This document shows positions 23,580 to 31,498 of a stretch of DNA of 64,000 nucleotides, piece after piece; position 1 is the first letter of the stretch, and each line of letters opens with the position of its first letter. The DNA comes from Streptomyces canus 299MFChir4.1 (GTDB taxonomy: Bacteria > Actinomycetota > Actinomycetes > Streptomycetales > Streptomycetaceae). The notes below the pieces were generated by a model, which searched no databases, had not been told where the DNA came from, and saw only the letters and a program-made list of their open reading frames with translations. The translations under genes were made by a program, and so were the position numbers. The stretch is taken from contig NZ_KB911593.1 of NCBI RefSeq assembly GCF_000383615.1, forward strand, positions 1 through 64,000. The letters are read 5' to 3'.

Positions 23580-25508
23580 GTGACCAGTCAGGTCAGCAGC
23601 TCAGCGGAGCAGGCCGACGAAGCCGTCGTGGGAGAGCAGCGCAAAGAGGCCGGCGTGAAGGACGTCCGCCGCCTCGACCGGGTGATCATTCGTTTCGCGG
23701 GCGACTCCGGTGACGGGATGCAGCTCACGGGTGACCGTTTCACCTCGGAGACGGCGTCCTTCGGCAACGACCTGTCCACCCTTCCCAACTTCCCCGCCGA
23801 GATCCGGGCCCCTGCCGGAACCCTGCCGGGCGTCTCCTCCTTCCAGCTGCACTTCGCCGACCACGACATCCTCACTCCGGGTGACGCGCCGAACGTGCTC
23901 GTGGCCATGAACCCGGCCGCCCTCAAGGCCAACATCGCCGACCTGCCGCGCGGTGCGGAGATCATCGTCAACACGGACGAGTTCACCAAACGGGCGATGC
24001 AGAAAGTGGGGTACGCGGCCTCGCCGCTGGAGGATGGCTCCCTCGACGGGTACAGCCTTCATCCGGTCCCCCTGACCACGCTGACCGTCGAGGCCCTCAA
24101 GGATTTCGACCTCACTCGCAAAGAGGCCGAGCGCAGCAAGAACATGTTCGCGCTCGGCCTCTTGTCGTGGATGTACCACCGGCCCACCGAGGGCACGGAG
24201 AAGTTCCTGCGGACGAAGTTCGCGAAGAAGCCGGAGATCGCCGAGGCGAACCTGGCGGCGTACCGGGCCGGCTGGAACTTCGGCGAGACGACCGAGGACT
24301 TCGCCGTCTCCTACGAGATCGCCCCGGCGACGAAGGCGTTCCCGACCGGCACCTACAGGAACATCTCCGGGAACCTGGCGCTGTCCTACGGACTGGTCGC
24401 CGCGTCCCGCCAGGCGGACCTGCCGCTGTTCCTGGGCTCGTACCCGATCACCCCGGCCTCGGACATCCTGCACGAGCTGAGCAAGCACAAGAACTTCGGC
24501 GTACGGACCTTCCAGGCCGAGGACGAGATCGCGGGCATCGGCGCGGCGCTGGGCGCGGCCTTCGGCGGCTCGCTGGCGGTGACGACGACCTCCGGTCCTG
24601 GCGTGGCCCTGAAGTCAGAGACCATCGGGCTCGCGGTCTCCCTGGAGTTGCCGCTCCTGGTCATCGACATCCAGAGAGGCGGCCCGTCGACGGGTCTGCC
24701 GACCAAGACCGAGCAGGCGGATCTCCTCCAGGCGATGTTCGGGCGCAACGGCGAGGCGCCGGTGCCGATCGTCGCCCCCTGCACCCCGGCCGACTGCTTC
24801 GACGCGGCGCTGGAGGCGGCCCGGATCGCGCTGACGTACCGCACGCCGGTGATGCTGCTCTCGGACGGCTACCTGGCCAACGGCTCCGAGCCCTGGCGGA
24901 TCCCGGAGCTGGACGAACTGCCGGATCTGACCGTGCAGTTCGCGCAGGGCCCGAACCACACCCTGGACGACGGCACCGAGGTCTTCTGGCCCTACAAGCG
25001 CGACCCGCAGACCCTGGCCCGCCCCTGGGCCGTGCCCGGCACACCCGGCCTCGAACACCGCATCGGCGGGATCGAGAAGGAGGACGGGACGGGCAACATC
25101 TCCTACGCTCCGGCCAACCACGACTTCATGGTCCGTACCCGCCAGGCCAAGATCGACGGGATCGACGTACCGGACCTGGAAGTCGACGATCCGCACGGGG
25201 CGCGCACGCTGGTGCTGGGCTGGGGTTCGACGTACGGCCCCATCACGGCGGCGGTACGACGGCTGCGGACGGCCGGTGAGTCGATCGCGCAGGCCCATCT
25301 GCGCCACCTCAACCCCTTCCCGCGCAACCTGGGCGCGGTGCTGAAGGCGTACGACAGGGTCGTCATCCCGGAGATGAACCTCGGGCAGCTCGCCACGCTG
25401 GTGCGGGCGAAGTTCCTGGTCGACGCGCACAGCTACAACCAGGTCAACGGCATGCCGTTCAAGGCCGAACAGCTCGCCACGGCTCTCAAGGAGGCCATCG
25501 ATGGCTGA
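23580..25508 (+). CDS. korA: 2-oxoglutarate:ferredoxin oxidoreductase, fused gamma-alpha subunit
   Basis: KorA, with KorB, oxidatively decarboxylates 2-oxoglutarate (or a related 2-oxoacid) to the CoA ester and reduces ferredoxin. It has 642 residues from GTG 23580 with GAGGGAGG upstream. Residues about 30-220 are the gamma domain (VIIRFAGDSGDGMQLTGDRF, NVLVAMNPAALKANI). The alpha pyrimidine-binding domain follows: FLGSYPITPASDILHELS, TFQAEDEIAGIGAALGAAFGG, TTTSGPGVALKSETIGLAV, and DIQRGGPSTGLPTKTEQADLLQAMFG. The C-terminal part has LGWGSTYGPI and HLRHLNPFPRNL. It overlaps korB by eight bases. Confidence 0.95.
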   Translation: MTSQVSSSAEQADEAVVGEQRKEAGVKDVRRLDRVIIRFAGDSGDGMQLTGDRFTSETASFGNDLSTLPNFPAEIRAPAGTLPGVSSFQLHFADHDILTPGDAPNVLVAMNPAALKANIADLPRGAEIIVNTDEFTKRAMQKVGYAASPLEDGSLDGYSLHPVPLTTLTVEALKDFDLTRKEAERSKNMFALGLLSWMYHRPTEGTEKFLRTKFAKKPEIAEANLAAYRAGWNFGETTEDFAVSYEIAPATKAFPTGTYRNISGNLALSYGLVAASRQADLPLFLGSYPITPASDILHELSKHKNFGVRTFQAEDEIAGIGAALGAAFGGSLAVTTTSGPGVALKSETIGLAVSLELPLLVIDIQRGGPSTGLPTKTEQADLLQAMFGRNGEAPVPIVAPCTPADCFDAALEAARIALTYRTPVMLLSDGYLANGSEPWRIPELDELPDLTVQFAQGPNHTLDDGTEVFWPYKRDPQTLARPWAVPGTPGLEHRIGGIEKEDGTGNISYAPANHDFMVRTRQAKIDGIDVPDLEVDDPHGARTLVLGWGSTYGPITAAVRRLRTAGESIAQAHLRHLNPFPRNLGAVLKAYDRVVIPEMNLGQLATLVRAKFLVDAHSYNQVNGMPFKAEQLATALKEAIDG

Positions 25509-26580
25509 GACGTCCACGGAAGGCACGGGCACGATCGAAGCGCTTCAGCTCGTCCCCAAGGCCGAGGGCCGCCAGAGCATGAAGGACTTCAAGAGCGACC
25601 AGGAAGTCCGCTGGTGCCCCGGCTGCGGTGACTACGCGATCCTCGCGGCGGTCCAGGGCTTCATGCCGGAGCTGGGGCTGGCCAAGGAGAACATCGTCTT
25701 CGTCTCGGGCATCGGCTGCTCGTCGCGGTTCCCCTACTACATGAACACGTACGGCATGCACTCCATCCACGGGCGGGCGCCGGCGATCGCGACAGGTCTC
25801 GCGGCCTCGCGCCGGGATCTGTCGGTGTGGGTGGTGACGGGTGACGGCGACGCGCTGTCCATCGGCGGCAACCACCTCATCCACGCCCTGCGGCGCAACG
25901 TCAACCTGAAGATCCTGCTGTTCAACAACCGGATCTACGGCCTCACGAAGGGGCAGTACTCCCCCACCTCCGAGGTCGGCAAGATCACGAAGTCGACGCC
26001 GATGGGGTCGCTGGACGCGCCCTTCAACCCGGTGTCCCTGGCGATCGGCGCGGAGGCGTCCTTCGTGGCCCGGACGGTGGACTCGGACCGCAAGCACCTC
26101 ACGTCGGTGCTGCGGGAGGCGGCCGCCCACCCCGGCACCGCGCTGATCGAGATCTACCAGAACTGCAACATCTTCAACGACGGCGCCTTCGAGGCCCTCA
26201 AGGACAGGCAGCAGGCCGAGGAAGCGGTGATCCGCCTCGAACACGGGCAGCCGATCCGCTTCGGCACGGACCTGTCCAAGGGCGTGGTCCGGGACGCGGC
26301 GACGGGCGACCTGAAGGTGGTGCCGGTGACGCCGGAGAACGAGTCGCAGATCCTCGTCCACGACGCGCACGCGTCGTCCCCGACGACGGCCTTCGCCCTG
26401 TCCCGCCTGGCCGACCCGGACACGCTCCACCACACCCCGATCGGCGTTCTGCGTTCGGTGGACCGGCCGGTGTACGACACGCAGATGGCGGACCAGCTGG
26501 ATACGGCCATTGAGCAGAACGGCAAGGGGGATCTGGGGGCGTTGTTGGCGGGGGGCGACACCTGGACGGTGGTGGGCTGA
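25501..26580 (+). CDS. korB: 2-oxoglutarate:ferredoxin oxidoreductase beta subunit
   Basis: The beta subunit (359 residues) binds thiamine diphosphate and a [4Fe-4S] cluster. VRWCPGCGDYAILAAVQ and VSGIGCSSRFPYYMNTYGMHSIHGRA carry cysteines for the cluster. VTGDGDALSIGGNHLIHALRRNVNLKILLFNNRIYGLTKGQYSPTS is the GDG…NN thiamine-diphosphate motif. LIEIYQNCNIFNDGAF with a conserved Cys follows. Order and length match KorB of actinobacteria and mycobacteria. Translation is coupled to korA. Reduced ferredoxin from this enzyme could feed the NADH-module-less complex I encoded nearby. Confidence 0.95.
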   Translation: MAETSTEGTGTIEALQLVPKAEGRQSMKDFKSDQEVRWCPGCGDYAILAAVQGFMPELGLAKENIVFVSGIGCSSRFPYYMNTYGMHSIHGRAPAIATGLAASRRDLSVWVVTGDGDALSIGGNHLIHALRRNVNLKILLFNNRIYGLTKGQYSPTSEVGKITKSTPMGSLDAPFNPVSLAIGAEASFVARTVDSDRKHLTSVLREAAAHPGTALIEIYQNCNIFNDGAFEALKDRQQAEEAVIRLEHGQPIRFGTDLSKGVVRDAATGDLKVVPVTPENESQILVHDAHASSPTTAFALSRLADPDTLHHTPIGVLRSVDRPVYDTQMADQLDTAIEQNGKGDLGALLAGGDTWTVVG

Positions 26581-26640
26581 CCGGCGCGCGGCATGCAGAG
26601 GGCCCTGATGCCGCACCACAGCGTCCGGGCCCTTCACCGT

Positions 26641-26745
26641 TCAGACGTCGGGGATGTCCCTCTTGGCGCGGAGCAGGGTCTCGCGGGTGATCACGGCGAT
26701 GCGCTCATGGCTGGCGCGGGCGGCGTCCGCCGGACAGGTCTCCAT
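26641..26745 (-). CDS. possible 34-residue ORF overlapping the DUF6082 gene end
   Basis: A minus-strand ATG at 26745 opens METCPADAARASHERIAVIT, continuing RETLLRAKRDIPDV to a stop at 26641. Nearly every codon ends in G or C, as in real genes here. It overlaps the DUF6082 3' end in another frame (26691-26745). Either this is a tiny coupled gene, or a frameshift has cut it off as the true C-terminus of the DUF6082 protein. Not resolvable from sequence alone. Confidence 0.3.
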   Translation of the reverse strand: METCPADAARASHERIAVITRETLLRAKRDIPDV

Positions 26746-27182
26746 GGTTCCGCCATGGTCGCGTCCACGGCTCTGCCGATCCGTGCCTCCAACGACTCCT
26801 CGGGCAGGTCCATGCGCTGCTGCCCGGTCCGCTCCCAGTACTCCCGGAACACCGGGTTGCGACTCAACACCCGTAGTGTGCCGAGGAGTTCACTTCTACG
26901 GGTGATGCCGATGAAGAGCCCCAGCATGATCAGCACGTACTGTTTGTGAGCGAAGAGCAATTGCCGGCGCTTCTGCGGTGTCACGTCCTGCACGGTGCTC
27001 AGTGCGGCGGCGAGTGAGGGGTCGTCGATCGCGCGGTCCAACTGCTCCAGGTGCCTGCGGTAGTACTGGATCAGGTTCGCGCGACGGATCTCCTCCGTCA
27101 GGCCGCATAACTCCCCGGACGACTCCGACTCCATGGCAGCCACCACCCCAAGAGATGTGTGCCCGGCAAGCGCCGCCCGCAT
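26691..27182 (-). CDS. DUF6082-family protein
   Basis: This soluble helical protein of 163 residues (ATG 27182, directly after the HxlR stop) could equally start at ATG 27134 with 147 residues. LIQYYRRHLEQLDRAIDDPSLAAAL, then QLLFAHKQYVLIMLGLFIGITRRSELLGTLRVLSRNPVFREYWERT, follow the DUF6082 pattern (dimeric helices and the NPxFREYWExT box) known from many Streptomyces paralogues of unknown role. The C-terminus after GRAVDATMAEPW looks short and odd (RPVRRTPPAPAMSASP), and a better coding frame continues past it, so a frameshift near 26745 is possible. Confidence 0.7.
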   Translation of the reverse strand: MRAALAGHTSLGVVAAMESESSGELCGLTEEIRRANLIQYYRRHLEQLDRAIDDPSLAAALSTVQDVTPQKRRQLLFAHKQYVLIMLGLFIGITRRSELLGTLRVLSRNPVFREYWERTGQQRMDLPEESLEARIGRAVDATMAEPWRPVRRTPPAPAMSASP

Positions 27183-27578
27183 TCACCGCTGCCCGGTGTC
27201 GGCCTTCCGCGCGTCATATCCCTCCCGCGCCTCCTGCACCGCCGACATCCTCCTCGCGGTCCACTCCGCCAGCCCCCGTACCTGCTCCGCCGCCTCGCGG
27301 CCGAGGCCGGTCAGGGAGTAGTCGACTCTCGGGGGGATCACCGGCTTGGCGTCGCGGTGGACCAGGCCGTCGCGTTCGAGGGTCTGGAGCGTCTGGGTGA
27401 GCATCTTCTCGCTCACCCGGCCGATCGCCCGGCGGAGTTCGCTGAAGCGGTGAGGGCGGTCGAGCAGTTGGATGAGGACCAGGACGCCCCAACGGCTCGT
27501 CACGTGCTCCAGGACCAGGCGGTGGGGGCACATCGTCTCGCCGGACGAGATCAAGGGGTTCACTGCACTTACTGCCAT
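27183..27578 (-). CDS. HxlR-family redox-type transcription regulator
   Basis: This winged-helix regulator of 131 residues has GETMCPHRLVLEHVTSRWGVLVLIQLLDRPHRFSELRRAIGRVSEKMLTQTLQTLERDGLVHRDAK, then RVDYSLTGLGREAAEQVRGLAEW, the standard HxlR domain (WxxxIL, RFxELxRxIxGISxKMLTxxLRxLExDGLVxR, VEYxLTxxG). The N-terminal Cys (MCPHR) sits where YodB/QorR-type members carry the thiol that reacts with quinones or diamide. It is divergent from a QorB-like reductase with a palindrome between, the classical arrangement for a quinone-responsive repressor. Confidence 0.92.
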   Translation of the reverse strand: MAVSAVNPLISSGETMCPHRLVLEHVTSRWGVLVLIQLLDRPHRFSELRRAIGRVSEKMLTQTLQTLERDGLVHRDAKPVIPPRVDYSLTGLGREAAEQVRGLAEWTARRMSAVQEAREGYDARKADTGQR

Positions 27579-27581
27579 GCC

Positions 27582-27606
27582 AGTACCTTACTTCAAGGTG
27601 GGTACT
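27582..27606. promoter_or_regulatory. candidate HxlR operator in the divergent promoter
   Basis: AGTACC TTACTTCAAGGTG GGTACT is an inverted repeat with 6-bp arms around a 13-base centre that is itself partly symmetric (CTTA…CAAG). It begins four bases upstream of the HxlR start codon and about 65 bases before the reductase start. HxlR/QorR dimers typically bind GTAC-type inverted repeats, so autorepression and control of the neighbour are likely. Confidence 0.65.
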
Positions 27607-27669
27607 TTCCAAGAGTTAGCGCTTCCCTTATGGTTAGTGCCACCGCACCCCACAAGGAGATCGCACATC

Positions 27670-28524
27670 ATGAGCATCGTCGTCACCGGAGCCACCGGAC
27701 ACCTCGGCCGTCACGTCGTCGAGCAGCTGCTCGAGAGGGTTCCCGCCGAGCAGGTCACCGCCGTCGTCCGCACCCCGGAGAAGGCCGCCGACTTCGCGGC
27801 GAAGGGCGTGAAGATAGCCGTCGCCGACTACAACAGCCCCGAGACCTTCGACGGCGTCTTCGCGGCCGGCGACAAGGTGCTGCTGATCTCCGGCAACGAG
27901 TTCGACAAGGGCCGCCCCGCCCAGCACCAGGTCGTCATCGACGCCGCCAAGGCCGCGGGCGTGGCCCTCCTCGCGTACACCAGCGCACCCAGCACCCTGA
28001 ACGCCGCGCTCGCCGACGACCACCGGGCCACCGAGGAGGCCCTGCTCACCTCCGGTCTGCCCTACTCGCTGCTGCGCAACGGCTGGTACAACGAGAACTA
28101 CACGGAGAACCTCGCCCCCGCCCTGGAGCACGGCGCCGTCGTCCAGGCCGCCGGTGACGGCCGCATCTCCACCGCCTCGCGCGCCGACTACGCGGCCGCC
28201 GCGGTCGCCGTGCTGACCGGCGAAGGGCACGAGAACACGACGTACGAGCTCGGCGGCGACGAGCCCTGGGGCTTCGCCGAGTTCGCGGCCGAGCTGAGCA
28301 AGCAGACCGGCAAGGAGATCGTCTACAACGCCGTGTCCGTCGAGGCCTACACCGGGATCCTGACCGGTGCCGGGCTGCCCGAGCCGTTCGCCGCGATCCT
28401 CGCCGGTGTCGGCGCCTCCATCGAGAAGGGTGAGCTGGTCGTCACCTCCGGTGACCTGTCCCGGCTGACCGGCCGTCCCGCCACTCCGATCGCCGCGTCG
28501 ATCGAGGCCGCGCTCAAGGGCTGA
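27670..28524 (+). CDS. QorB/YtfG-type NAD(P)H:quinone oxidoreductase
   Basis: This atypical short-chain dehydrogenase of 284 residues starts at ATG 27670 with AAGGAG upstream. The N-terminal IVVTGATGHLGRHVVEQLL is the nucleotide-binding GxxGxxG motif; VRTPEKAADFAAKGVKIAVADY, LLISGNE and YTSAPSTLNAALADDHRATEEALLTSGLPYSLLRNGWYNENY match QorB (E. coli YtfG), which reduces quinones with NADPH. The SDR catalytic Tyr-x3-Lys is absent, as is normal in this NmrA-like branch. Probably detoxifies electrophilic quinones under control of the divergent HxlR protein. Confidence 0.88.
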   Translation: MSIVVTGATGHLGRHVVEQLLERVPAEQVTAVVRTPEKAADFAAKGVKIAVADYNSPETFDGVFAAGDKVLLISGNEFDKGRPAQHQVVIDAAKAAGVALLAYTSAPSTLNAALADDHRATEEALLTSGLPYSLLRNGWYNENYTENLAPALEHGAVVQAAGDGRISTASRADYAAAAVAVLTGEGHENTTYELGGDEPWGFAEFAAELSKQTGKEIVYNAVSVEAYTGILTGAGLPEPFAAILAGVGASIEKGELVVTSGDLSRLTGRPATPIAASIEAALKG

Positions 28525-28554
28525 CACTGCCCCGAAGGGCCCTTCGGCGCTCCA

Positions 28555-28602
28555 CCCCCGCCTGTCATGACCGTATGGCGATACGGGCATGACAGGCGGG
28601 GG
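28555..28602 (+). terminator. terminator after the QorB-type gene
   Basis: CCCCCGCCTGTCATG and CATGACAGGCGGGGG are perfect 15-base arms, and the interior CCGTAT…ATACGG pairs too, giving a hairpin of about 20 bp with two opposed mismatched bases. It sits 30 bases after the stop and immediately before the rarD leader. Confidence 0.8.
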
Positions 28603-28652
28603 TGCTCGGCGTTACCTTCGTCCAGGCGAGGACAGTACGAGGAGGAGAGTCC

Positions 28653-29657
28653 GTGAAGTCCAGGGGCGAGCGGCACATAGGTCTGCTGAACGGTTTCGCG
28701 GCCTATGGGATGTGGGGACTCGTCCCGCTGTTCTGGCCGCTGCTCAAGCCCGCCGGCGCCGCCGAGATCCTCGCCCACCGGATGGTGTGGTCGCTCGTCT
28801 TCGTCGCCGTCGCGCTGGTCTTCGTACGGCGCTGGGCCTGGGCGGGTGAGCTGCTGCGGCAGCCGCGCAGACTGGCCCTGATCACCGTGGCCGCCGCCGT
28901 CATCACCGTGAACTGGGGCGTCTACATCTGGGCCGTGAACGCCGGCCATGTCGTCGAGGCCTCGCTCGGGTACTTCATCAATCCCCTGGTCACCATCGCC
29001 ATGGGTGTGGTGCTGCTGAAGGAACGGCTGCGGCGCGTGCAGTGGGTGGCCGTCGGGATCGGCGCCGCCGCGGTGCTCGTCCTCACCGTCGGGTACGGCC
29101 GGCCGCCGTGGATCTCCCTCACCCTCGCCTTCTCCTTCGCCACGTACGGCCTGGTCAAGAAGAAGGTGAACCTGGGCGGGGTCGAGTCGCTGGCCGCCGA
29201 GACCGCGATCCAGTTCCTGCCCGCGCTCGGGTATCTGCTGTGGCTGGGCCACCAGGGCAACCTCAGCTTCGCCTCCGAGGGCCCCGGGCACGCGGCACTG
29301 CTCGCCTCGACCGGCATCGTCACCGCGCTCCCCCTGGTCTGCTTCGGCGCCGCGGCGATCCGCGTGCCGCTGTCCACGCTGGGGCTGCTCCAGTACCTGG
29401 CCCCGGTCTTCCAGTTCCTGCTCGGCATCTTCTACTTCGGCGAGGCCATGCCGCCCGAGCGCTGGGCCGGGTTCGCGCTGGTCTGGCTGGCGCTGACGCT
29501 GCTCACCTGGGACGCCCTGCGCACCGCGCGGACGCTGAGGAGGGAGATCGGCAGGCCCAGCACCGTCATGACGACGGGCACGGTCAGCGCCGTACGGAAG
29601 GCGGAGAGTCCGGCCTCGGGTCCGGAACCGCTGGAGTCGCCCGCCGCAAGGCCCTAG
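28653..29657 (+). CDS. rarD: RarD/EamA-family drug-metabolite transporter
   Basis: This ten-helix membrane transporter has 334 residues from GTG 28653 (GGAGGAG at 28641-28647). GLLNGFAAYGMWGLVPLFWPLLKPAGAAEILAHRMVWSLVFV, NWGVYIWAVNAGHVVEASLGYFINPLVTIAMGVVLLKERL, and SLTLAFSFATYGLVKKKVNLGGVESLAAETAIQFLPALGYL are strongly characteristic of RarD (EamA superfamily). LSTLGLLQYLAPVFQFLLGIFYFGEAMP closes the second EamA half. RarD was named from chloramphenicol sensitivity, but its substrate is unknown. The last 40 residues are a hydrophilic tail. Confidence 0.92.
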   Translation: MKSRGERHIGLLNGFAAYGMWGLVPLFWPLLKPAGAAEILAHRMVWSLVFVAVALVFVRRWAWAGELLRQPRRLALITVAAAVITVNWGVYIWAVNAGHVVEASLGYFINPLVTIAMGVVLLKERLRRVQWVAVGIGAAAVLVLTVGYGRPPWISLTLAFSFATYGLVKKKVNLGGVESLAAETAIQFLPALGYLLWLGHQGNLSFASEGPGHAALLASTGIVTALPLVCFGAAAIRVPLSTLGLLQYLAPVFQFLLGIFYFGEAMPPERWAGFALVWLALTLLTWDALRTARTLRREIGRPSTVMTTGTVSAVRKAESPASGPEPLESPAARP

Positions 29658-29919
29658 ACCGCCGCCAGGTCGAGCCGAACTGGGTCGCCGCGTGCAGGGC
29701 CCGCCCGCCAGGCCCTGCTCGGACGCGGCTCCCCCCCGTCGCCACGATCGTCAGCGGCCCGTACGCCGACGCGAATGCCGTGCCCGCGATGATCAGCGTC
29801 CGGAGCATCGCCAGGTAGGACCAGCAGGACCAGTTCGTGCCGGCCGGCAGGAAAGGGCCCTGGGCGGTGTGAGCGGGGCAGCGGGGCCGCTGTCAGTGGT
29901 CACCGCTATAAGTGACGGT
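29658..29919. other. intergenic stretch with a possible coding remnant on the minus strand
   Basis: On the minus strand a short open frame reads GPFLPAGTNWSCWSYLAMLR and TLIIAGTAFASAYGPLTIVA with almost all third positions G/C, suggesting a piece of a membrane or exported protein. It has no start, RBS or end of its own that I trust, and its frame runs into the antisense of rarD. I could not assign a family. Confidence 0.25.
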
Positions 29920-30372
29920 ATGACACCCGTGCACTGGAAAGTCGTGATCGACGCCGAGGACCCGCACGCCCAGGCCGACTTCTGGGCCGCCGCACTGCGC
30001 TACGAGACCGAGGACAACGACGCCCTGATCCAGCGGCTGCTGGAGCTCGGCGCGCTGCCGCGCGAGGCCGTCGTCGAGTACCACGCCCGCCTGGCCTTCC
30101 GGGACCTGGTCGCCGTACGGCATCCGGACGACCCGTACGACAAGGACAGCGGCACCGGGCTCGGACGGCGGCTGCTGTTCCAGCGCGTACCGGAGCCGAA
30201 GACCGTCAAGAACCGGCTCCACCTCGACCTGCACCCCGGGGAGGGCAGCCGCTCCGCCGAGGTGGAGAGGCTGACGGGGCTCGGGGCGACAGTGCTGCGC
30301 GAGGTGAGCGAGCCGTCGGGGGCGTGGGTGGTCATGGCGGATCCGGAGGGGAACGAATTCTGCGTCCACTGA
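29920..30372 (+). CDS. VOC (glyoxalase-fold) family protein
   Basis: This 150-residue protein starts at ATG 29920. TPVHWKVVIDAEDPHAQADFWAAALRYETED is the first beta-alpha-beta-beta-beta module start (xxDxxDPxxxAxFWxxALG), and LHLDLHPGEGSRSAEVERLTGLGATVLREVSEPSGAWVVMADPEGNEFCVH is the second, with metal-type residues His (LHLDL) and Glu (NEFCV). The first-module His/Glu set is less clear because LFQRVPEPKTVKNR replaces the usual linker. Many such Streptomyces proteins are of unknown substrate; some bind antibiotics such as bleomycin. Stands alone. Confidence 0.82.
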   Translation: MTPVHWKVVIDAEDPHAQADFWAAALRYETEDNDALIQRLLELGALPREAVVEYHARLAFRDLVAVRHPDDPYDKDSGTGLGRRLLFQRVPEPKTVKNRLHLDLHPGEGSRSAEVERLTGLGATVLREVSEPSGAWVVMADPEGNEFCVH

Positions 30373-30532
30373 TCCCCTGCCATCCGGTGACCCCCTGCGC
30401 TCCGGTATACGAACTCCCCTGACCGGATTCCGCTCTTGACGGAGAGTCAACCTCAGCTTCACCATCCAGGCACCCATTCGCTGTGGAATCCCTGTGACTC
30501 CAGGGGTTCCCACGGAATTCGGAGCCCCCCAC

Positions 30533-31483
30533 ATGAAGCTCTCGGTTCCCGGACGCGTCACGGCCGCCGCCGTCGTCGCGACCGTCTCTCTCCTGGCCGG
30601 CGGATCCATAGCGGGCGCGGCCCCCGCGGGACAGCCCGTGGTGGCCGCGGCCCCGGACATCCCGGTGGCCAACGTGAAGGCGCATCTGACCCAGCTCCAG
30701 TCCATCGCCACCGCCAACGGCGGCAACCGCGCGCACGGCCGCACGGGCTACAAGGCCTCCCTCGACTATGTGAAGGCCAAGCTGGACGCCGCCGGATTCA
30801 CCACGACCGTCCAGCAGTTCACGTCCTCCGGCCGCACCGGCTACAACCTGATCGCGGACTGGCCCGGCGGCGACACCAACCAGGTCGTCATGTCCGGCTC
30901 GCACCTCGACAGCGTGACGGCGGGCGCGGGCATCAACGACAACGGCTCCGGTTCCGCGGCGATCCTGGAGACCGCGCTCGCGGTGTCCCGGGCCGGCTAC
31001 CACCCCACCAAGCACCTGCGGTTCGCGTGGTGGGGCGCGGAGGAACTGGGCATGGTCGGCTCCCGCTACTACGTCAACCGCCTGGCCACCACGGACCGTT
31101 CACGGATCAGCGGGTATCTCAACTTCGACATGATCGGCTCGCCGAACCCCGGCTACTTCGTCTACGACGACGACCCTGCCATCGAGAAGACCTTCAAGGC
31201 GTACTACGCCGGCCTCGGCGTCCCGACCGAGATCGAGACCGAGGGCGACGGCCGCTCCGACCACGCGCCGTTCAAGAACGCGGGCGTACCGGTGGGCGGT
31301 CTGTTCAGCGGCGCCGACTACGTCAAGACGGCGGCGCAGGCGGCCAAGTGGGGCGGCACCTCGGGGCTGGCCTTCGACCGCTGCTACCACTCCTCGTGCG
31401 ACACCTCGGCCAACATCGACGACACGGCCCTGGACCGCAACAGCGACGCGGTGGCGTACGCGGTGTGGGAGCTGTCGCGGTAA
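30533..31483 (+). CDS. secreted M28 zinc aminopeptidase (S. griseus aminopeptidase type)
   Basis: This extracellular leucine-type aminopeptidase has 316 residues. ATG 30533 has GGAG eight bases ahead and opens a Sec signal peptide (MKLSVPGRVTAAAVVATVSL, then AGGSIAGAAPA). The presumed mature start APDIPVANVKAHLTQL is almost that of the S. griseus enzyme. The two-zinc site is complete: His in SGSHLDSV, Asp in INDNGSG, catalytic Glu and ligand Glu in WWGAEELG, Asp in NFDMIGSPN, His in GRSDHAPF. The disulfide pair FDRCYHSSCD is present. It ends right after the catalytic domain and lacks the P/Homo-B domain that some Streptomyces relatives carry. Convergent with the next gene, 15 bases apart. Confidence 0.95.
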   Translation: MKLSVPGRVTAAAVVATVSLLAGGSIAGAAPAGQPVVAAAPDIPVANVKAHLTQLQSIATANGGNRAHGRTGYKASLDYVKAKLDAAGFTTTVQQFTSSGRTGYNLIADWPGGDTNQVVMSGSHLDSVTAGAGINDNGSGSAAILETALAVSRAGYHPTKHLRFAWWGAEELGMVGSRYYVNRLATTDRSRISGYLNFDMIGSPNPGYFVYDDDPAIEKTFKAYYAGLGVPTEIETEGDGRSDHAPFKNAGVPVGGLFSGADYVKTAAQAAKWGGTSGLAFDRCYHSSCDTSANIDDTALDRNSDAVAYAVWELSR

Positions 31484-31498
31484 CGGCCCTCCTCCGGG

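Noticed and set aside
26585..26640. GGCATGCAGAGGGCCCTGATGCC as a terminator after korB
   Set aside because: Pairing is interrupted and no U run follows; too weak to list.
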